40,602 nt of DNA from Akkermansia sp. (GTDB lineage: Bacteria > Verrucomicrobiota > Verrucomicrobiia > Verrucomicrobiales > Akkermansiaceae): the NCBI GenBank assembly GCA_024405435.1, contig JAKSOU010000020.1, positions 1 through 40,602 of the forward strand. Direction: 5' to 3'. Position 1 is the first letter of the stretch; each line of letters begins with the position of its first letter. Below, one piece after another: positions 1-7,406 of the stretch. The position numbers were made by a program, and so were the translations under genes. A model generated the notes under the pieces. That model was not told where the DNA came from. It saw only the letters and a list, made by a program, of their open reading frames with translations, and ran no database searches.

Positions 1-55
1 AAGGGAGAAACCCTTCGGGCCTCTCCCTTTTTTGTGTAAGCGGATGATGGGACTC
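1..55. repeat. Direct repeat copy: tRNA-Gly 3' end plus terminator
   Basis: Positions 1-55 are identical to 213-267. The repeated unit holds the rho-independent terminator of the tRNA-Gly genes (on the minus strand) and the last 17 nt of tRNA-Gly(GCC) at 39-55. After position 55 the tRNA sequence stops and unrelated GC-rich sequence begins, so this is a tRNA remnant and not a gene. The copy may extend past the window start. It could be left from unequal recombination in a tandem tRNA-Gly array, or be a duplicated target of an inserted element. Confidence 0.85.
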
Positions 56-212
56 CCCCTCCGGGGCCGCCCCCCTCGTCCGCGCTGCGCGCGGATACCC
101 GCCAAAGTTGCCTTTGGCGGCGAGGGGGCTGGGCTTGCCACCGGCAAGCCCAGCCCACGACACAGCGGCTTTGCCGTGATTCTCCGAGTTCGAGTGCCAT
201 CAGATACACAAA
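56..212. repeat. Palindrome-rich GC insert beside tRNA-Gly
   Basis: This 157-bp segment lies between the two copies of the 55-bp repeat and is almost entirely inverted repeats. An outer stem pairs CCCCCTCG (71-78) with CGAGGGGG (121-128). An inner stem pairs CGCCAAAG (100-107) with CTTTGGCG (112-119). A 12-bp stem pairs 128-139 with 143-154 around a 3-nt loop. No coding frame is convincing. It resembles a REP/BIME-type palindromic element, but I cannot assign a family. Confidence 0.6.
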
Positions 213-246
213 AAGGGAGAAACCCTTCGGGCCTCTCCCTTTTTTG
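211..246 (-). terminator. Rho-independent terminator of the tRNA-Gly pair
   Basis: On the minus strand an AAGGGAGA/TCTCCCTT stem, with an inner CCC/GGG stem, is followed by a run of T. It starts a few bases after the 3' end of the first tRNA-Gly. An identical copy occupies 1-32. Confidence 0.8.
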
Positions 247-250
247 TGTA

Positions 251-322
251 AGCGGATGATGGGACTCGAACCCACGACATCAACCTTGGCAAGGTTGCGC
301 TCTACCACTGAGCTACATCCGC
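251..322 (-). tRNA. tRNA-Gly(GCC)
   Basis: The minus strand folds into a complete cloverleaf. The acceptor GCGGATG pairs with CATCCGC, the anticodon stem CAACC pairs with GGTTG, and the loop TTGCCAA gives anticodon GCC. The T-loop TTCGAAC is intact. The 72 nt end at a T discriminator and CCA is not encoded. It is identical to the copy at 348-419, lies 25 nt downstream of it, and is probably cotranscribed with it. Confidence 0.97.
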
Positions 323-347
323 GCGATGCGGTTATCTGTGATGGACA

Positions 348-419
348 AGCGGATGATGGGACTCGAACCCACGACATCAACCTTGGCAAGGTTGCGCTCT
401 ACCACTGAGCTACATCCGC
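348..419 (-). tRNA. tRNA-Gly(GCC), second copy
   Basis: This is a perfect duplicate of the 251-322 gene: same 72 nt, anticodon GCC, no encoded CCA. It is the promoter-proximal member of the pair; its predicted promoter lies at 456-483. Confidence 0.97.
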
Positions 420-455
420 AATGCTGTCCTGCCTCCCATATCGGGAAGCGGGGTT

Positions 456-483
456 ATTTTACCCGTATTTCGTCAGAAGGCAA
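456..483 (-). promoter_or_regulatory. Promoter of the tRNA-Gly operon
   Basis: On the minus strand TTGCCT (483-478) and TAAAAT (461-456) are separated by 16 bp. The predicted start is about 30 nt upstream of the first tRNA-Gly. Confidence 0.65.
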
Positions 484-813
484 GACTTTTTTTGAAAAAA
501 AGTAGCCGCAATTGCAGCATCGCCGTGCCGCGGCCCTGATTTCCCGCACCCTGCTGTGATTTCCGGGAATTTTGCGGTGTCCATTCAGGTGGCGCGTGCG
601 CATTGTGAAAGGATTCAGGGTAATTGGTATAAAATGCAATTGTTACAATGCTACGGCCAGAGTTCCGTATTCCCCATACAATGGGCTGCCGATGCGCCTC
701 GCGCGCAAGACGTGGATGATGGGTTTCAAATCTCAATATCTTGCGGTTCCCGTTCGCGTTTGTGCGCGGCTTGACTGGAGCAATTCGGGCAGTTGCCTTA
801 TGGGAAAATCTGC

Positions 814-841
814 TTGACACGCGGGACTGGTCGGGTATGCT
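814..841 (+). promoter_or_regulatory. Promoter of the 848 gene, predicted leaderless
   Basis: TTGACA (814-819) and TATGCT (836-841) are separated by 16 bp. The -10 box ends 6 nt before the ATG at 848, so the predicted transcription start falls on or next to the start codon. There is no Shine-Dalgarno sequence. Confidence 0.7.
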
Positions 842-847
842 TGCAGT

Positions 848-3800
848 ATGCACGTCAAAAAATGTCCTATTTCCGTTTTGCCCGTGGGAGGGCAGGGGAA
901 ACAGCCGCGCAGGCGCGGGGGATTCGCCCTGATCGCCACGCTGACATTGATGATGCTTTTGGCGATGCTGGCGGTGGGCGTGCTGGCCATGGCGTCCTCC
1001 CAGAGCCGTATCTCCATGCAGGCGGTGATGCAGGCGCAGGCGCGCCAGCAGGCCCTGGTGGGGCTGGATGCCGCCATCGCGCAGTTGCAAATCGAGCTGG
1101 GGCCGGACCGCCGCGTGACCGCCAGCTCGTCCATCCTGAACAACGATGACGGCGCGCCCGGCGGGCACCTGCTGGGCGTGTGGAACAGCTGGGACGGCCC
1201 CATCTACGGCAGCAGCATGACCACGGGCGGCAGGATTCAGGCCACCTACACTCAGGGGCGCGGCGGCATGTTCCGCCGCTGGCTCATCTCATCCCTGAAG
1301 CCGGAGGACACGCGCGCCATGGGCGCGGCGCAGCGCCTGTGCGGGCGCAAGCCGGGGGAGCGCGTCTGCCTGCTGGGGGAGGGCACGCTGGGGCCCACGG
1401 CCTCCCACGCGCACTATGTGTATGCGGATATGGTGCCGCTGCCGCCGCTCAGCGAGAACGACCCGAACACGGGCTGCTTCGCCTGGTGGGTGTGCGGCGA
1501 GAACCAGAAGGCCAAGGTGGCCATCCGCGAGCAGGAGAATACCAACGACCCCATCGAGGTGCTGCACCGCACCTGGAACACGCCGAGCGCCAAGTTCGCC
1601 TCGGACAGCGACCTGGGCTTCCTGCCGGAGGACCGCGAGCGCCCGGAGCGCGTGCTCACGCTGCCCAGCCTGCCGCTGCTGGCGGACACCACGGAGCCCG
1701 CGGGCATGCCGTATTTCTTCGATGCCACCGTCTCATCCCTCTCCGTTCCGGCGAACGTGCGCACGGGCGGGCTGAAGCAGGACCTCTGCCTGCTCTTCAA
1801 CAAGGAGAGCCTCACGGGCACGGAGTTCGCCTGCCGCAGCAGCCAAGACTGCCCCATTGCGGAGGGCAACGACGTGCCAAAGGGTACGGAGCCCAACATG
1901 CCCATCGGCTCCTACCAGAACATGTACGCCTACTACAACAGCTACCCCAACGGCTCCCAGAGCGACAACGCTTTCGCCGCCCGCATCCAGGGTACCCTGG
2001 GGCGAGACCTCTACACCCGCATGAGCGGCAGCGCCACGGATGTCTCCGGCGCCACGCTCCCCTCGCCCGACACCCCCGGCAAAATGTCATTCTACGACAC
2101 GCGCGCCATGCTTGACAGCGGGAACGAGAGCGCCGGCTACGCGCGCACGCCGGTGATGCTGGCCTTCCTGAGCAACTACGCCTACGTGACCAAGCAGATC
2201 ACGGTGTGGGACGACTTTGCAAAGAACTCCCTGTACGCCCATTGCATCGGCACCTGCAGGCCGTGGTTCCCGAACGAATTCCCGGAGGGCCCCAGCGCCT
2301 GGCAGGAGGCCGACGGCGGCTACTACGCGTACCTGGCGTACACGCCGCTGGTGCTCTGGTGGAACCCGTACAACGTGGAGATGCGCATTCCCGCCCACAA
2401 GCTCTGGTCCTTCTCCACCCCCTTCCGCCAAATCTGGCTCCGCAAGCTCAACGGCTGCATCGGCCACGTGCAGTGGGTGGACCTCTTCGTCAACAGGTGG
2501 GCCGCCTACGGCCTCATCGGCCAGGATGCCGACTCCGTGTACGGCAAGGACGGCGGCGACTACTACGAGGCCGAGGGTGGTGGCATGAAGGAGCTGGTCT
2601 TCAAACCCGGCGAAATCCTCTTCTTCTCCCCCACCACCGCCCGCTCCAACGATGAGAAGAACAAGCTGCACTCCAACCCCTGGTCCGTCGGCGTGCACCA
2701 GAACTCCCTTTCCGGATACACCTACCGAATCGTCGGCAACGTCATCCCCACCAAGGCCGTGCGCGACCGCGCAGGCACACGCCGCGGCCTCTACCCCGTG
2801 CAAATCGCCATCGGCGTGGACGAGCGTTTCCAGCCCGGCCTCACCGACAACGAGGAGAACCCCGCCGACCCCCACGGCTGGAAGCTCGTTCCCGGCCGCC
2901 CGGAGGCCTACACCGTGGTCTCCGGATTCGGCGGCATGTCGGACAACGACAGCGTGGTGCAGTACACCGACAGCGCCGTGCTGGAGGACAAGGGCGGCAT
3001 GTCTCCCCAGCGCATGCTGCTGGGCTGGATAGACCGCGACCGCGGCATCACCGAACCCGGCAACGGCGACGAGCACTACGACCACCAGCACCTCAACTCC
3101 ATCCCCATCTGCGACGAGGACTCCTGGGCGGAGTTCATGAACGACCCCAACTCGCCGTACTTCGTGGTGTCGCTGGGCGTGGTGGCCAAGTCCGCCAATG
3201 CGGATGTGGACACGCGCGTGTACCCCGGCAAGGACTACCGCACCAAGATCTGGCAGCACTCCAGCCCCGCGTTCTGGGGCAGCGCCATCCTGGACCCGGA
3301 CGACCAAACCCGCCGCTACCACCCCTACCAGCTGGCCGTGCTGCCCACCGGCACCGGGCTGTGCGCCACACCGCTGGACAACGTGGGCAACAACGGCATC
3401 CTGGGCATCTCCGGTGATGCCGGGGAGCAGGTCTCCTTCGCCTCCGTGATGGAAATCCCCGTGCACCCGCCGTTCTCCCTGGCCGGATTCGCCGGCATGC
3501 GCCTGCAGCCCGGGTGGTACCAGACCACCGGCGGCGACAAGAACGGCATCTCCCAGCTGCGCCGCATGCAGTACCAGGCGGGCGTGCCCGGCGTGGGTAT
3601 CGGCAACGCCTTTGCTGACCCCTGCCTGCCGCCGGGGGACGTGTACGCCTATTTCGAGCAGCGCGAACTCGGCGTCTCCGTCACCGGCAACACCCACATC
3701 TTCGGTGATTTCTTCGACCACGGCCTGCTCATCAATGATGCCCTGTGGGACCGCTGGTTCTGCTCATCCGTTTCCGACATGCCGGGCGGGCGCGGCAAGG

Positions 3801-4804
3801 TGAAGGCGGAGGACACCCTCCAGAAGTTCATGACAGGCGCGGAACCCCTGCCCGTGGCTCGCTACAAGAAGGTGAACACACCCTACCGGGATGAGCAGGT
3901 CATCCAGCGCATCATGGACGGCGACGGCTGGCGGCACATTGCAGAGTACCTGATGGTGGACGGCGGGTTTAACGTGAACTCCACCTCCGTGGCGGCGTGG
4001 ACCGCCGTGCTCCAGGGCCTGGCCAAGCGCAAGCTCGTGGCCCAGAAGGACGGCAGGCTCGTGCTCGTGGAGCCCGGCAAGGGGGACGAGGAGGTGCTCT
4101 TCTCGCGCTTCATGGCCTCCACCACGGATAAGAGCCTGGATTCCCTCGGCGCGTACAGCGTCATGCAGGGCTCTCCCCAGCTGCGCAGCGGGGGCGGCGG
4201 CATGGCCTCCGCCTGGGGCGAGGTACGCATGCTCCAGCCGGAATCCATCGCACGCCTCGCGGAAGAAATGGTCAAGCAGGTCCGCAAGCGCGGGCCCTTC
4301 CTCAGCATGTCCGATTTCATCAACCGCCGCCTGGATGCCGCCGGCGGCGAGGACGCCCTCAAGGGCGCGCTCCAGGCCGCCATCGACGCCACGGACATCA
4401 ACGACGACTTCAACGAGGTGGTGCTGCCGCAGCCGGAGAGCGGCCGCCTGTTCAAGTTCCCGCAGGCGGATGCCGGCTCCATGCACACCGCCGCACCCGG
4501 CTACCTCATCCAGAGCGATGTGCTGGCATCCCTCGGCAACATCCTCACCGTGCGCGACGACACCTTCACCGTGCGTGCCTACGGCTGCGTGCGCGGCAGG
4601 GACGGCGCCGTCCTTGCCCAAGCCTGGTGCGAGGCCACCGTCCAGCGAACCGCGGAATACCTCTCCCCCGTCAACGCCCCCTCCGAGGCCGAATTCAGCC
4701 CCGACGGCACCAAGGGCCAGGGCAACCTCACCGAGGTGAACCGCATGCTGGGCCGCAAGATGCGCGTGGTCGCCTTCAAGTGGATGGACCCGTGGGACAT
4801 CTAG
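848..4804 (+). CDS. Verru_Chthon cassette protein A-like pilin-type surface protein
   Basis: The 1318-residue product begins with a short basic stretch, then RRRGGFALIATL and a single hydrophobic helix (about residues 25-48), like a type IV prepilin/PilX N-terminus without Glu at +5. A helix ending in a GPDRRVTA signature follows. Near the C-terminus, around residues 1140-1160, is RKRGPFLSMSDFINRRL. This head-and-tail combination is what I recall for Verru_Chthon cassette protein A (TIGR02600). The large middle is probably the exported part. The family usually sits with cassette proteins B, C and D, but none is next to it here. The ATG at 848 is chosen because it directly follows a strong promoter and is the first in frame. 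A terminator lies at 4888-4921. The biochemical role of the family is unknown; assembly or surface display is an inference. Confidence 0.8.
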   Translation: MHVKKCPISVLPVGGQGKQPRRRGGFALIATLTLMMLLAMLAVGVLAMASSQSRISMQAVMQAQARQQALVGLDAAIAQLQIELGPDRRVTASSSILNNDDGAPGGHLLGVWNSWDGPIYGSSMTTGGRIQATYTQGRGGMFRRWLISSLKPEDTRAMGAAQRLCGRKPGERVCLLGEGTLGPTASHAHYVYADMVPLPPLSENDPNTGCFAWWVCGENQKAKVAIREQENTNDPIEVLHRTWNTPSAKFASDSDLGFLPEDRERPERVLTLPSLPLLADTTEPAGMPYFFDATVSSLSVPANVRTGGLKQDLCLLFNKESLTGTEFACRSSQDCPIAEGNDVPKGTEPNMPIGSYQNMYAYYNSYPNGSQSDNAFAARIQGTLGRDLYTRMSGSATDVSGATLPSPDTPGKMSFYDTRAMLDSGNESAGYARTPVMLAFLSNYAYVTKQITVWDDFAKNSLYAHCIGTCRPWFPNEFPEGPSAWQEADGGYYAYLAYTPLVLWWNPYNVEMRIPAHKLWSFSTPFRQIWLRKLNGCIGHVQWVDLFVNRWAAYGLIGQDADSVYGKDGGDYYEAEGGGMKELVFKPGEILFFSPTTARSNDEKNKLHSNPWSVGVHQNSLSGYTYRIVGNVIPTKAVRDRAGTRRGLYPVQIAIGVDERFQPGLTDNEENPADPHGWKLVPGRPEAYTVVSGFGGMSDNDSVVQYTDSAVLEDKGGMSPQRMLLGWIDRDRGITEPGNGDEHYDHQHLNSIPICDEDSWAEFMNDPNSPYFVVSLGVVAKSANADVDTRVYPGKDYRTKIWQHSSPAFWGSAILDPDDQTRRYHPYQLAVLPTGTGLCATPLDNVGNNGILGISGDAGEQVSFASVMEIPVHPPFSLAGFAGMRLQPGWYQTTGGDKNGISQLRRMQYQAGVPGVGIGNAFADPCLPPGDVYAYFEQRELGVSVTGNTHIFGDFFDHGLLINDALWDRWFCSSVSDMPGGRGKVKAEDTLQKFMTGAEPLPVARYKKVNTPYRDEQVIQRIMDGDGWRHIAEYLMVDGGFNVNSTSVAAWTAVLQGLAKRKLVAQKDGRLVLVEPGKGDEEVLFSRFMASTTDKSLDSLGAYSVMQGSPQLRSGGGGMASAWGEVRMLQPESIARLAEEMVKQVRKRGPFLSMSDFINRRLDAAGGEDALKGALQAAIDATDINDDFNEVVLPQPESGRLFKFPQADAGSMHTAAPGYLIQSDVLASLGNILTVRDDTFTVRAYGCVRGRDGAVLAQAWCEATVQRTAEYLSPVNAPSEAEFSPDGTKGQGNLTEVNRMLGRKMRVVAFKWMDPWDI

Positions 4805-4853
4805 GATTTACAATTTACGATTTACAATTTACGATTTACAATTTACGATTTGG
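4805..4853 (+). repeat. Heptamer array RATTTAC x7
   Basis: Seven perfect-register 7-mers alternate GATTTAC and AATTTAC and close with GATTTGG. The array starts at the base after the TAG stop of the preceding gene and runs into the GC-rich hairpin GCGCGGCTCCGCCGCG. It is one of several such arrays in the window. Confidence 0.9.
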
Positions 4854-4887
4854 GAATAGTGCGCGGCTCCGCCGCGGTCACGGATGA

Positions 4888-4921
4888 GTTTCATCTGGCA
4901 TTTTGCCAGATGAAACATTTT
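4888..4921 (+). terminator. Terminator after the 848 gene
   Basis: A perfect 13-bp stem (4888-4900 with 4904-4916) closes a TTT loop and is followed by ATTTT. It is nearly symmetrical and could also act on the minus strand for the convergent lipoprotein gene. Confidence 0.75.
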
Positions 4922-5143
4922 GTCGCGAGGCTCTGCCGCGCCTACCCTTGAGCCACCTTGGTGGCGTTAACTTTTTTTAGCCCCGGGCGAAACCCGGGGG
5001 GACAACCACGTGCGCAAACTAACCACGGAACCCCGCCTCGCGCGGGGTGGATACACGCCAAGGGTGGCACCTCTCCGAGCGTTTTATGGGATGGCAATGA
5101 TTTACAATTTGGGAATGGTGCACGCCATTTGGCGCGGGGGGTG
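4922..5143. repeat. Composite intergenic palindromic element
   Basis: The rest of this 339-bp intergenic gap (4805-5143) holds successive hairpins: GCCACC-TT-GGTGGC near 4951, CCCCGGG-CGAAA-CCCGGGG near 4981, and CCCCGC/GCGGGG near 5034. It ends in two further heptamers, GATTTAC AATTTGG, at 5099-5112. The look is of a dispersed intergenic repeat and not of a gene. Open frames crossing it are low-complexity and lack a start context. Confidence 0.55.
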
Positions 5144-5851
5144 CTACTCCCAGCCGTGGATGTTGTCCGGCACGTCTTGGATGAGCTTGAGACTGGAGGG
5201 GTCTTGCTGTTCCGGGGCGGGTGTTGCAGGTGTTGCGGGCGCCGTGGGGGCTTTGGGTGTGGGCAGCACGGAGGTTTCCACGCTCTGGGGCGCGGTGTCC
5301 GGCGGGGTTTCCGTGGCGGGATCCTGCAGGTTCGGGCGCGGTAGGGCTGCCGGTTCCGGCAGCTCCGGCGTAGGCGGTACAGGCAGCGCTCCCGCGGCGG
5401 GGGCGGCGGCATTCCCGTCCGCGGCGGCGGTTCCTTCCTCCGCGGGCTTCTCCTCCTTCCCCTGCGGCTCGTCCCCGCTCTCCTGCAGCACGGAGCGGTA
5501 GAGGAAGACGCGGTCTCCCTTGATGACCGTGCCGGAGCGAATGTCTGCGGCAATGATGTTGCTGCGCGTGTTCTGCGCGGAGGATACGCACAGGTTGCCG
5601 ATGCGGTCCGTGGCGCCGTCCGGCGGGTGGGTGATGAGCACCGTGCCGTCCGCCGGCAGCGGGCCTATGATGCGCAGCAGTGCAAAATGCTTCTCCGGGA
5701 ACACCTGGTGCACCGCGCCAAGGTGCAGCGGCGGCGGTGTCCGCCGCATCGCCTCCTTCCGCTCCGCCTCCGTCACGTGCCGCGATGTGCTGCACGCCGC
5801 CAGCAGCAGCGCGCCGAGCGCTAGCCCCGCAGCGGTCTGTATTCCCTTCAT
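5144..5851 (-). CDS. Proline/alanine-rich lipoprotein
   Basis: The 235-residue protein has a lipoprotein signal peptide with lipobox LLAAC (Cys20). Residues about 45-125 form a folded-looking domain with FALLRIIGPLPADGTVLI and a TVIKGDRVFLYR stretch, suggestive of a small beta-barrel. The remaining half is a long Ala/Pro/Glu-rich tail that probably spans periplasm or peptidoglycan. I do not recognise a specific family. The ATG at 5851 is chosen because a TTGACG-N16-TACCCT promoter ends 7 nt before it, predicting a leaderless mRNA. It is divergent from the YlbF-family gene and convergent with the 848 gene. Confidence 0.75.
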   Translation of the reverse strand: MKGIQTAAGLALGALLLAACSTSRHVTEAERKEAMRRTPPPLHLGAVHQVFPEKHFALLRIIGPLPADGTVLITHPPDGATDRIGNLCVSSAQNTRSNIIAADIRSGTVIKGDRVFLYRSVLQESGDEPQGKEEKPAEEGTAAADGNAAAPAAGALPVPPTPELPEPAALPRPNLQDPATETPPDTAPQSVETSVLPTPKAPTAPATPATPAPEQQDPSSLKLIQDVPDNIHGWE

Positions 5852-5858
5852 GCCTGTT

Positions 5859-5886
5859 AGGGTACCACATCCGCGCCGTGCGTCAA
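5859..5886 (-). promoter_or_regulatory. Promoter of the 5851 lipoprotein gene
   Basis: On the minus strand TTGACG (5886-5881), a 16-bp spacer and TACCCT (5864-5859) end 7 nt before the ATG. The mRNA is predicted to be leaderless. Confidence 0.6.
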
Positions 5887-5946
5887 GTGCCGCGCTGCGT
5901 CATTGCCCGCGCGCACCCGCGCAATGTGTCAGCGCGGAAAAGCGGG

Positions 5947-5975
5947 TTGAGGTTTGCGCGGGGCTGTGCTAGGAT
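5947..5975 (+). promoter_or_regulatory. Promoter of the YlbF-family gene
   Basis: TTGAGG (5947-5952), a 17-bp spacer and TAGGAT (5970-5975). The -10 box ends 8 nt before the ATG at 5984, leaving a leader of 0-2 nt. Confidence 0.65.
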
Positions 5976-5983
5976 AACGGGGT

Positions 5984-6502
5984 ATGGCTAACACATCCCT
6001 CACCCCAGAACTCAGCGCGCTGACCATCAACCTGGCCTCCGCGTTCGCCAAGTGCCAGAAAATCGTGTCCGCCAAGGCGCGCATCGGCCTCTTCTACCAG
6101 AACGCGGAAGCCACCGAGCTTTTCCGCAAGGTCAGCGAGTACGGCGAAAGCCTGCGCGAGAAGAGCATGGCCGGAATGCAGCCCTCCCAGGAGGAAATCG
6201 CCAAGTTCGACGAGCTGCGCCGGAACGTGGTGGAGAACCCGCTCTGCGCCGGGTTCCTGGAGGCGCGCCAGGAGATAGACGAGCTGCTGGCCACCGTGAA
6301 CCAGTACCTGTGCATGGCCGTGGAGCACGGCTCCGCCCCCACGGACGAGGAGGTGGCCGCCGCCATGAAACAGTTGATGGAGGCCGGCACGGAGGGCCAC
6401 CACTGCAGCTGCGGTGGCGATTGCGGGGACTGCGACAAGGAGTGCGATTGCGACAAGGACGGCAATGGCGAACACCACTGCTGTCACTGCAAAGACAAGT
6501 GA
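5984..6502 (+). CDS. YlbF/YmcA-family protein with Cys-rich tail
   Basis: The 172-residue cytoplasmic protein has no signal peptide. Residues 8-133 are helical and match the YlbF/YmcA (Com_YlbF) pattern, including LFRKVSEYGESLREK and FLEARQEIDELLATVN. In Bacillus, relatives act in the Ric/Y complex that affects RNase Y and binds iron-sulfur clusters; that role is not shown here. The unusual part is residues 139-172, which hold nine Cys (141, 143, 147, 150, 154, 156, 166, 167, 169) and five His among acidic and glycine residues. This looks like a metal or Fe-S binding tail. The stop TGA shares its last two bases with a heptamer array. Confidence 0.75.
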   Translation: MANTSLTPELSALTINLASAFAKCQKIVSAKARIGLFYQNAEATELFRKVSEYGESLREKSMAGMQPSQEEIAKFDELRRNVVENPLCAGFLEARQEIDELLATVNQYLCMAVEHGSAPTDEEVAAAMKQLMEAGTEGHHCSCGGDCGDCDKECDCDKDGNGEHHCCHCKDK

Positions 6503-6535
6503 TTTACGATTTACAATTGACGATTTACAATTTTG
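6501..6535 (+). repeat. Heptamer array RATTKAC x5 at a stop codon
   Basis: GATTTAC GATTTAC AATTGAC GATTTAC AATTTTG run in perfect 7-nt register. The first unit overlaps the TGA stop at 6500-6502. A GC hairpin GGCGCGCTTCGCGCGC follows directly. Confidence 0.9.
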
Positions 6536-6568
6536 GCATATAGGCGCGCTTCGCGCGCTGAACAGTAC

Positions 6569-6601
6569 AAGGCCCGCACGGCAGGATGCCGTGCGGGCCT
6601 T
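6569..6601. terminator. 15-bp hairpin between convergent genes
   Basis: A perfect stem of AAGGCCCGCACGGCA (6569-6583) with its complement (6587-6601) closes a GGA loop. No long T run follows on either strand, but its position between two convergent genes suggests bidirectional termination. Confidence 0.6.
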
Positions 6602-6642
6602 GAAGTTGTACCAATGCGGCGGCAGCCGCCTAAATTCCGGAT

Positions 6643-6670
6643 TTGTACATTGTACCTTGTACTTTGTACA
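6643..6670. repeat. Heptamer array TTGTACN x4
   Basis: Four consecutive 7-mers TTGTACA, TTGTACC, TTGTACT and TTGTACA lie just past the stop codon of the minus-strand 3D-domain gene. The unit differs from the RATTKAC arrays but has the same 7-nt period. Confidence 0.85.
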
Positions 6671-6676
6671 TCCCGC

Positions 6677-7300
6677 TCAGCGTGTTCGCTGCTTGGCGCC
6701 GTTCTGCTGCTGCAGGGATGCGTACATCCTGCTGCAGTGGCGGTAGCGCTGGCGCTTGGCCAGGGTCTCGATGCTCAGGCGGGAGGAGCCCCACTCGATG
6801 ACCTCGATTTCCACGATGCGCGTGCCCCACTGCTTCATCAGCGAGCGGGAAGGCTGGTAGATATCGATGGTGCCCGTGCCCTCCAGCGCGCTGCCGTAGT
6901 CGTCCACCACGTAGGTGTACGGCTCGCCCTTGATCCTGAACTTGGTGCCCAGGGGGTACACGGACCAATCGGCCGCGGCGCTGCGGAACTGCTCGTTGTA
7001 CTGCAGCACGGTGCCGGCGGCGCTCTTCACGCCGTAGCGCACGTGGTCGCTCTCGGAATGGGTGTAGGCGGTGGTGCGCACCATGCGGCGCACCTGGTTG
7101 GGGTGGTAGAAGGGAAGGCCGTGCTTGTCGCGCCCCAGGTTGGGCAGCTTGCGGTCGGGCATGCTGGCGCGGGTGGGCGGTGCGGGAACGATGAATCCCG
7201 CGCTCATGGCGGTTGTCTGCGCCGCTGCGGCGGCATCCGAGCCCGCGAGGGCAAGGAGGGCTGCGGCTGCAAGCAGCGCGTTCTTGGTGATGGATGTCAT
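6677..7300 (-). CDS. Secreted 3D-domain protein
   Basis: The 207-residue protein has a cleavable signal peptide (about residues 1-27, ending in an alanine run). Residues 74-171 form a 3D domain, the double-psi beta-barrel shared with MltA-type lytic transglycosylases. The three Asp are visible at D111 in DWSVYPLGT, D134 in VVDDYGSALEG and D146 in TIDIY. By family it should bind or cleave peptidoglycan in the periplasm; whether it is catalytic is uncertain. The basic C-terminus RQRYRHCSRMYASLQQQ is not part of the domain. A TTGCAA-N16-TATAAT promoter gives a leader of about 44 nt without a Shine-Dalgarno sequence. Confidence 0.8.
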   Translation of the reverse strand: MTSITKNALLAAAALLALAGSDAAAAAQTTAMSAGFIVPAPPTRASMPDRKLPNLGRDKHGLPFYHPNQVRRMVRTTAYTHSESDHVRYGVKSAAGTVLQYNEQFRSAAADWSVYPLGTKFRIKGEPYTYVVDDYGSALEGTGTIDIYQPSRSLMKQWGTRIVEIEVIEWGSSRLSIETLAKRQRYRHCSRMYASLQQQNGAKQRTR

Positions 7301-7350
7301 GATGTTTTTCTTTGGCTTTGGGGCCGCATGGAAAACATGCTGCGGGGCTT

Positions 7351-7378
7351 ATTATAGCGCTTTCACGCGCTTTTGCAA
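7351..7378 (-). promoter_or_regulatory. Promoter of the 3D-domain gene
   Basis: On the minus strand TTGCAA (7378-7373), a 16-bp spacer and a consensus TATAAT (7356-7351). The leader is about 44 nt and contains a small dyad GCATG-GAAAA-CATGC at 7326-7340. Confidence 0.75.
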
Positions 7379-7406
7379 GCCTTTTTTGGCTGTTGTCAAA
7401 CTTTTC

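Larger units (their letters stand above)
420..847. other. Intergenic region with no recognised gene
   Basis: This 428-bp stretch has divergent promoters at its two ends (tRNA-Gly on minus, the 848 gene on plus). It also holds a near-perfect A/T palindrome at 485-503 and a short dyad ATTGT-T-ACAAT around 639-649, downstream of a possible plus-strand promoter (TTGTGA at 603-608, TATAAA at 628-633, spacing 19). Small open frames here overlap in several registers and have no family resemblance. A small RNA starting near 640 is possible but unsupported. Confidence 0.4.

Noticed and set aside
39..55. An attL site of an integrated phage or island.
   Set aside because: Only 157 bp separate the duplicated tRNA ends and no integrase is in view, so a full integrated element is not supported; kept only as a finding about the duplication.
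32..259. A 75-codon frame covering the palindromic insert at the left end.
   Set aside because: It reads through tRNA remnant, nested palindromes and a terminator; composition is Arg/Pro/Gly-rich noise.
2087..3721. A 544-codon minus-strand frame inside the 848-4804 gene, with similar long shadow frames opposite sua5-ALDH, the permease and the aminotransferase.
   Set aside because: The same codon-bias artefact; no start context, no promoter and no recognisable motif.
4805..4853. CRISPR-like array.
   Set aside because: The units are 7 nt with no spacers, and no cas gene is present.
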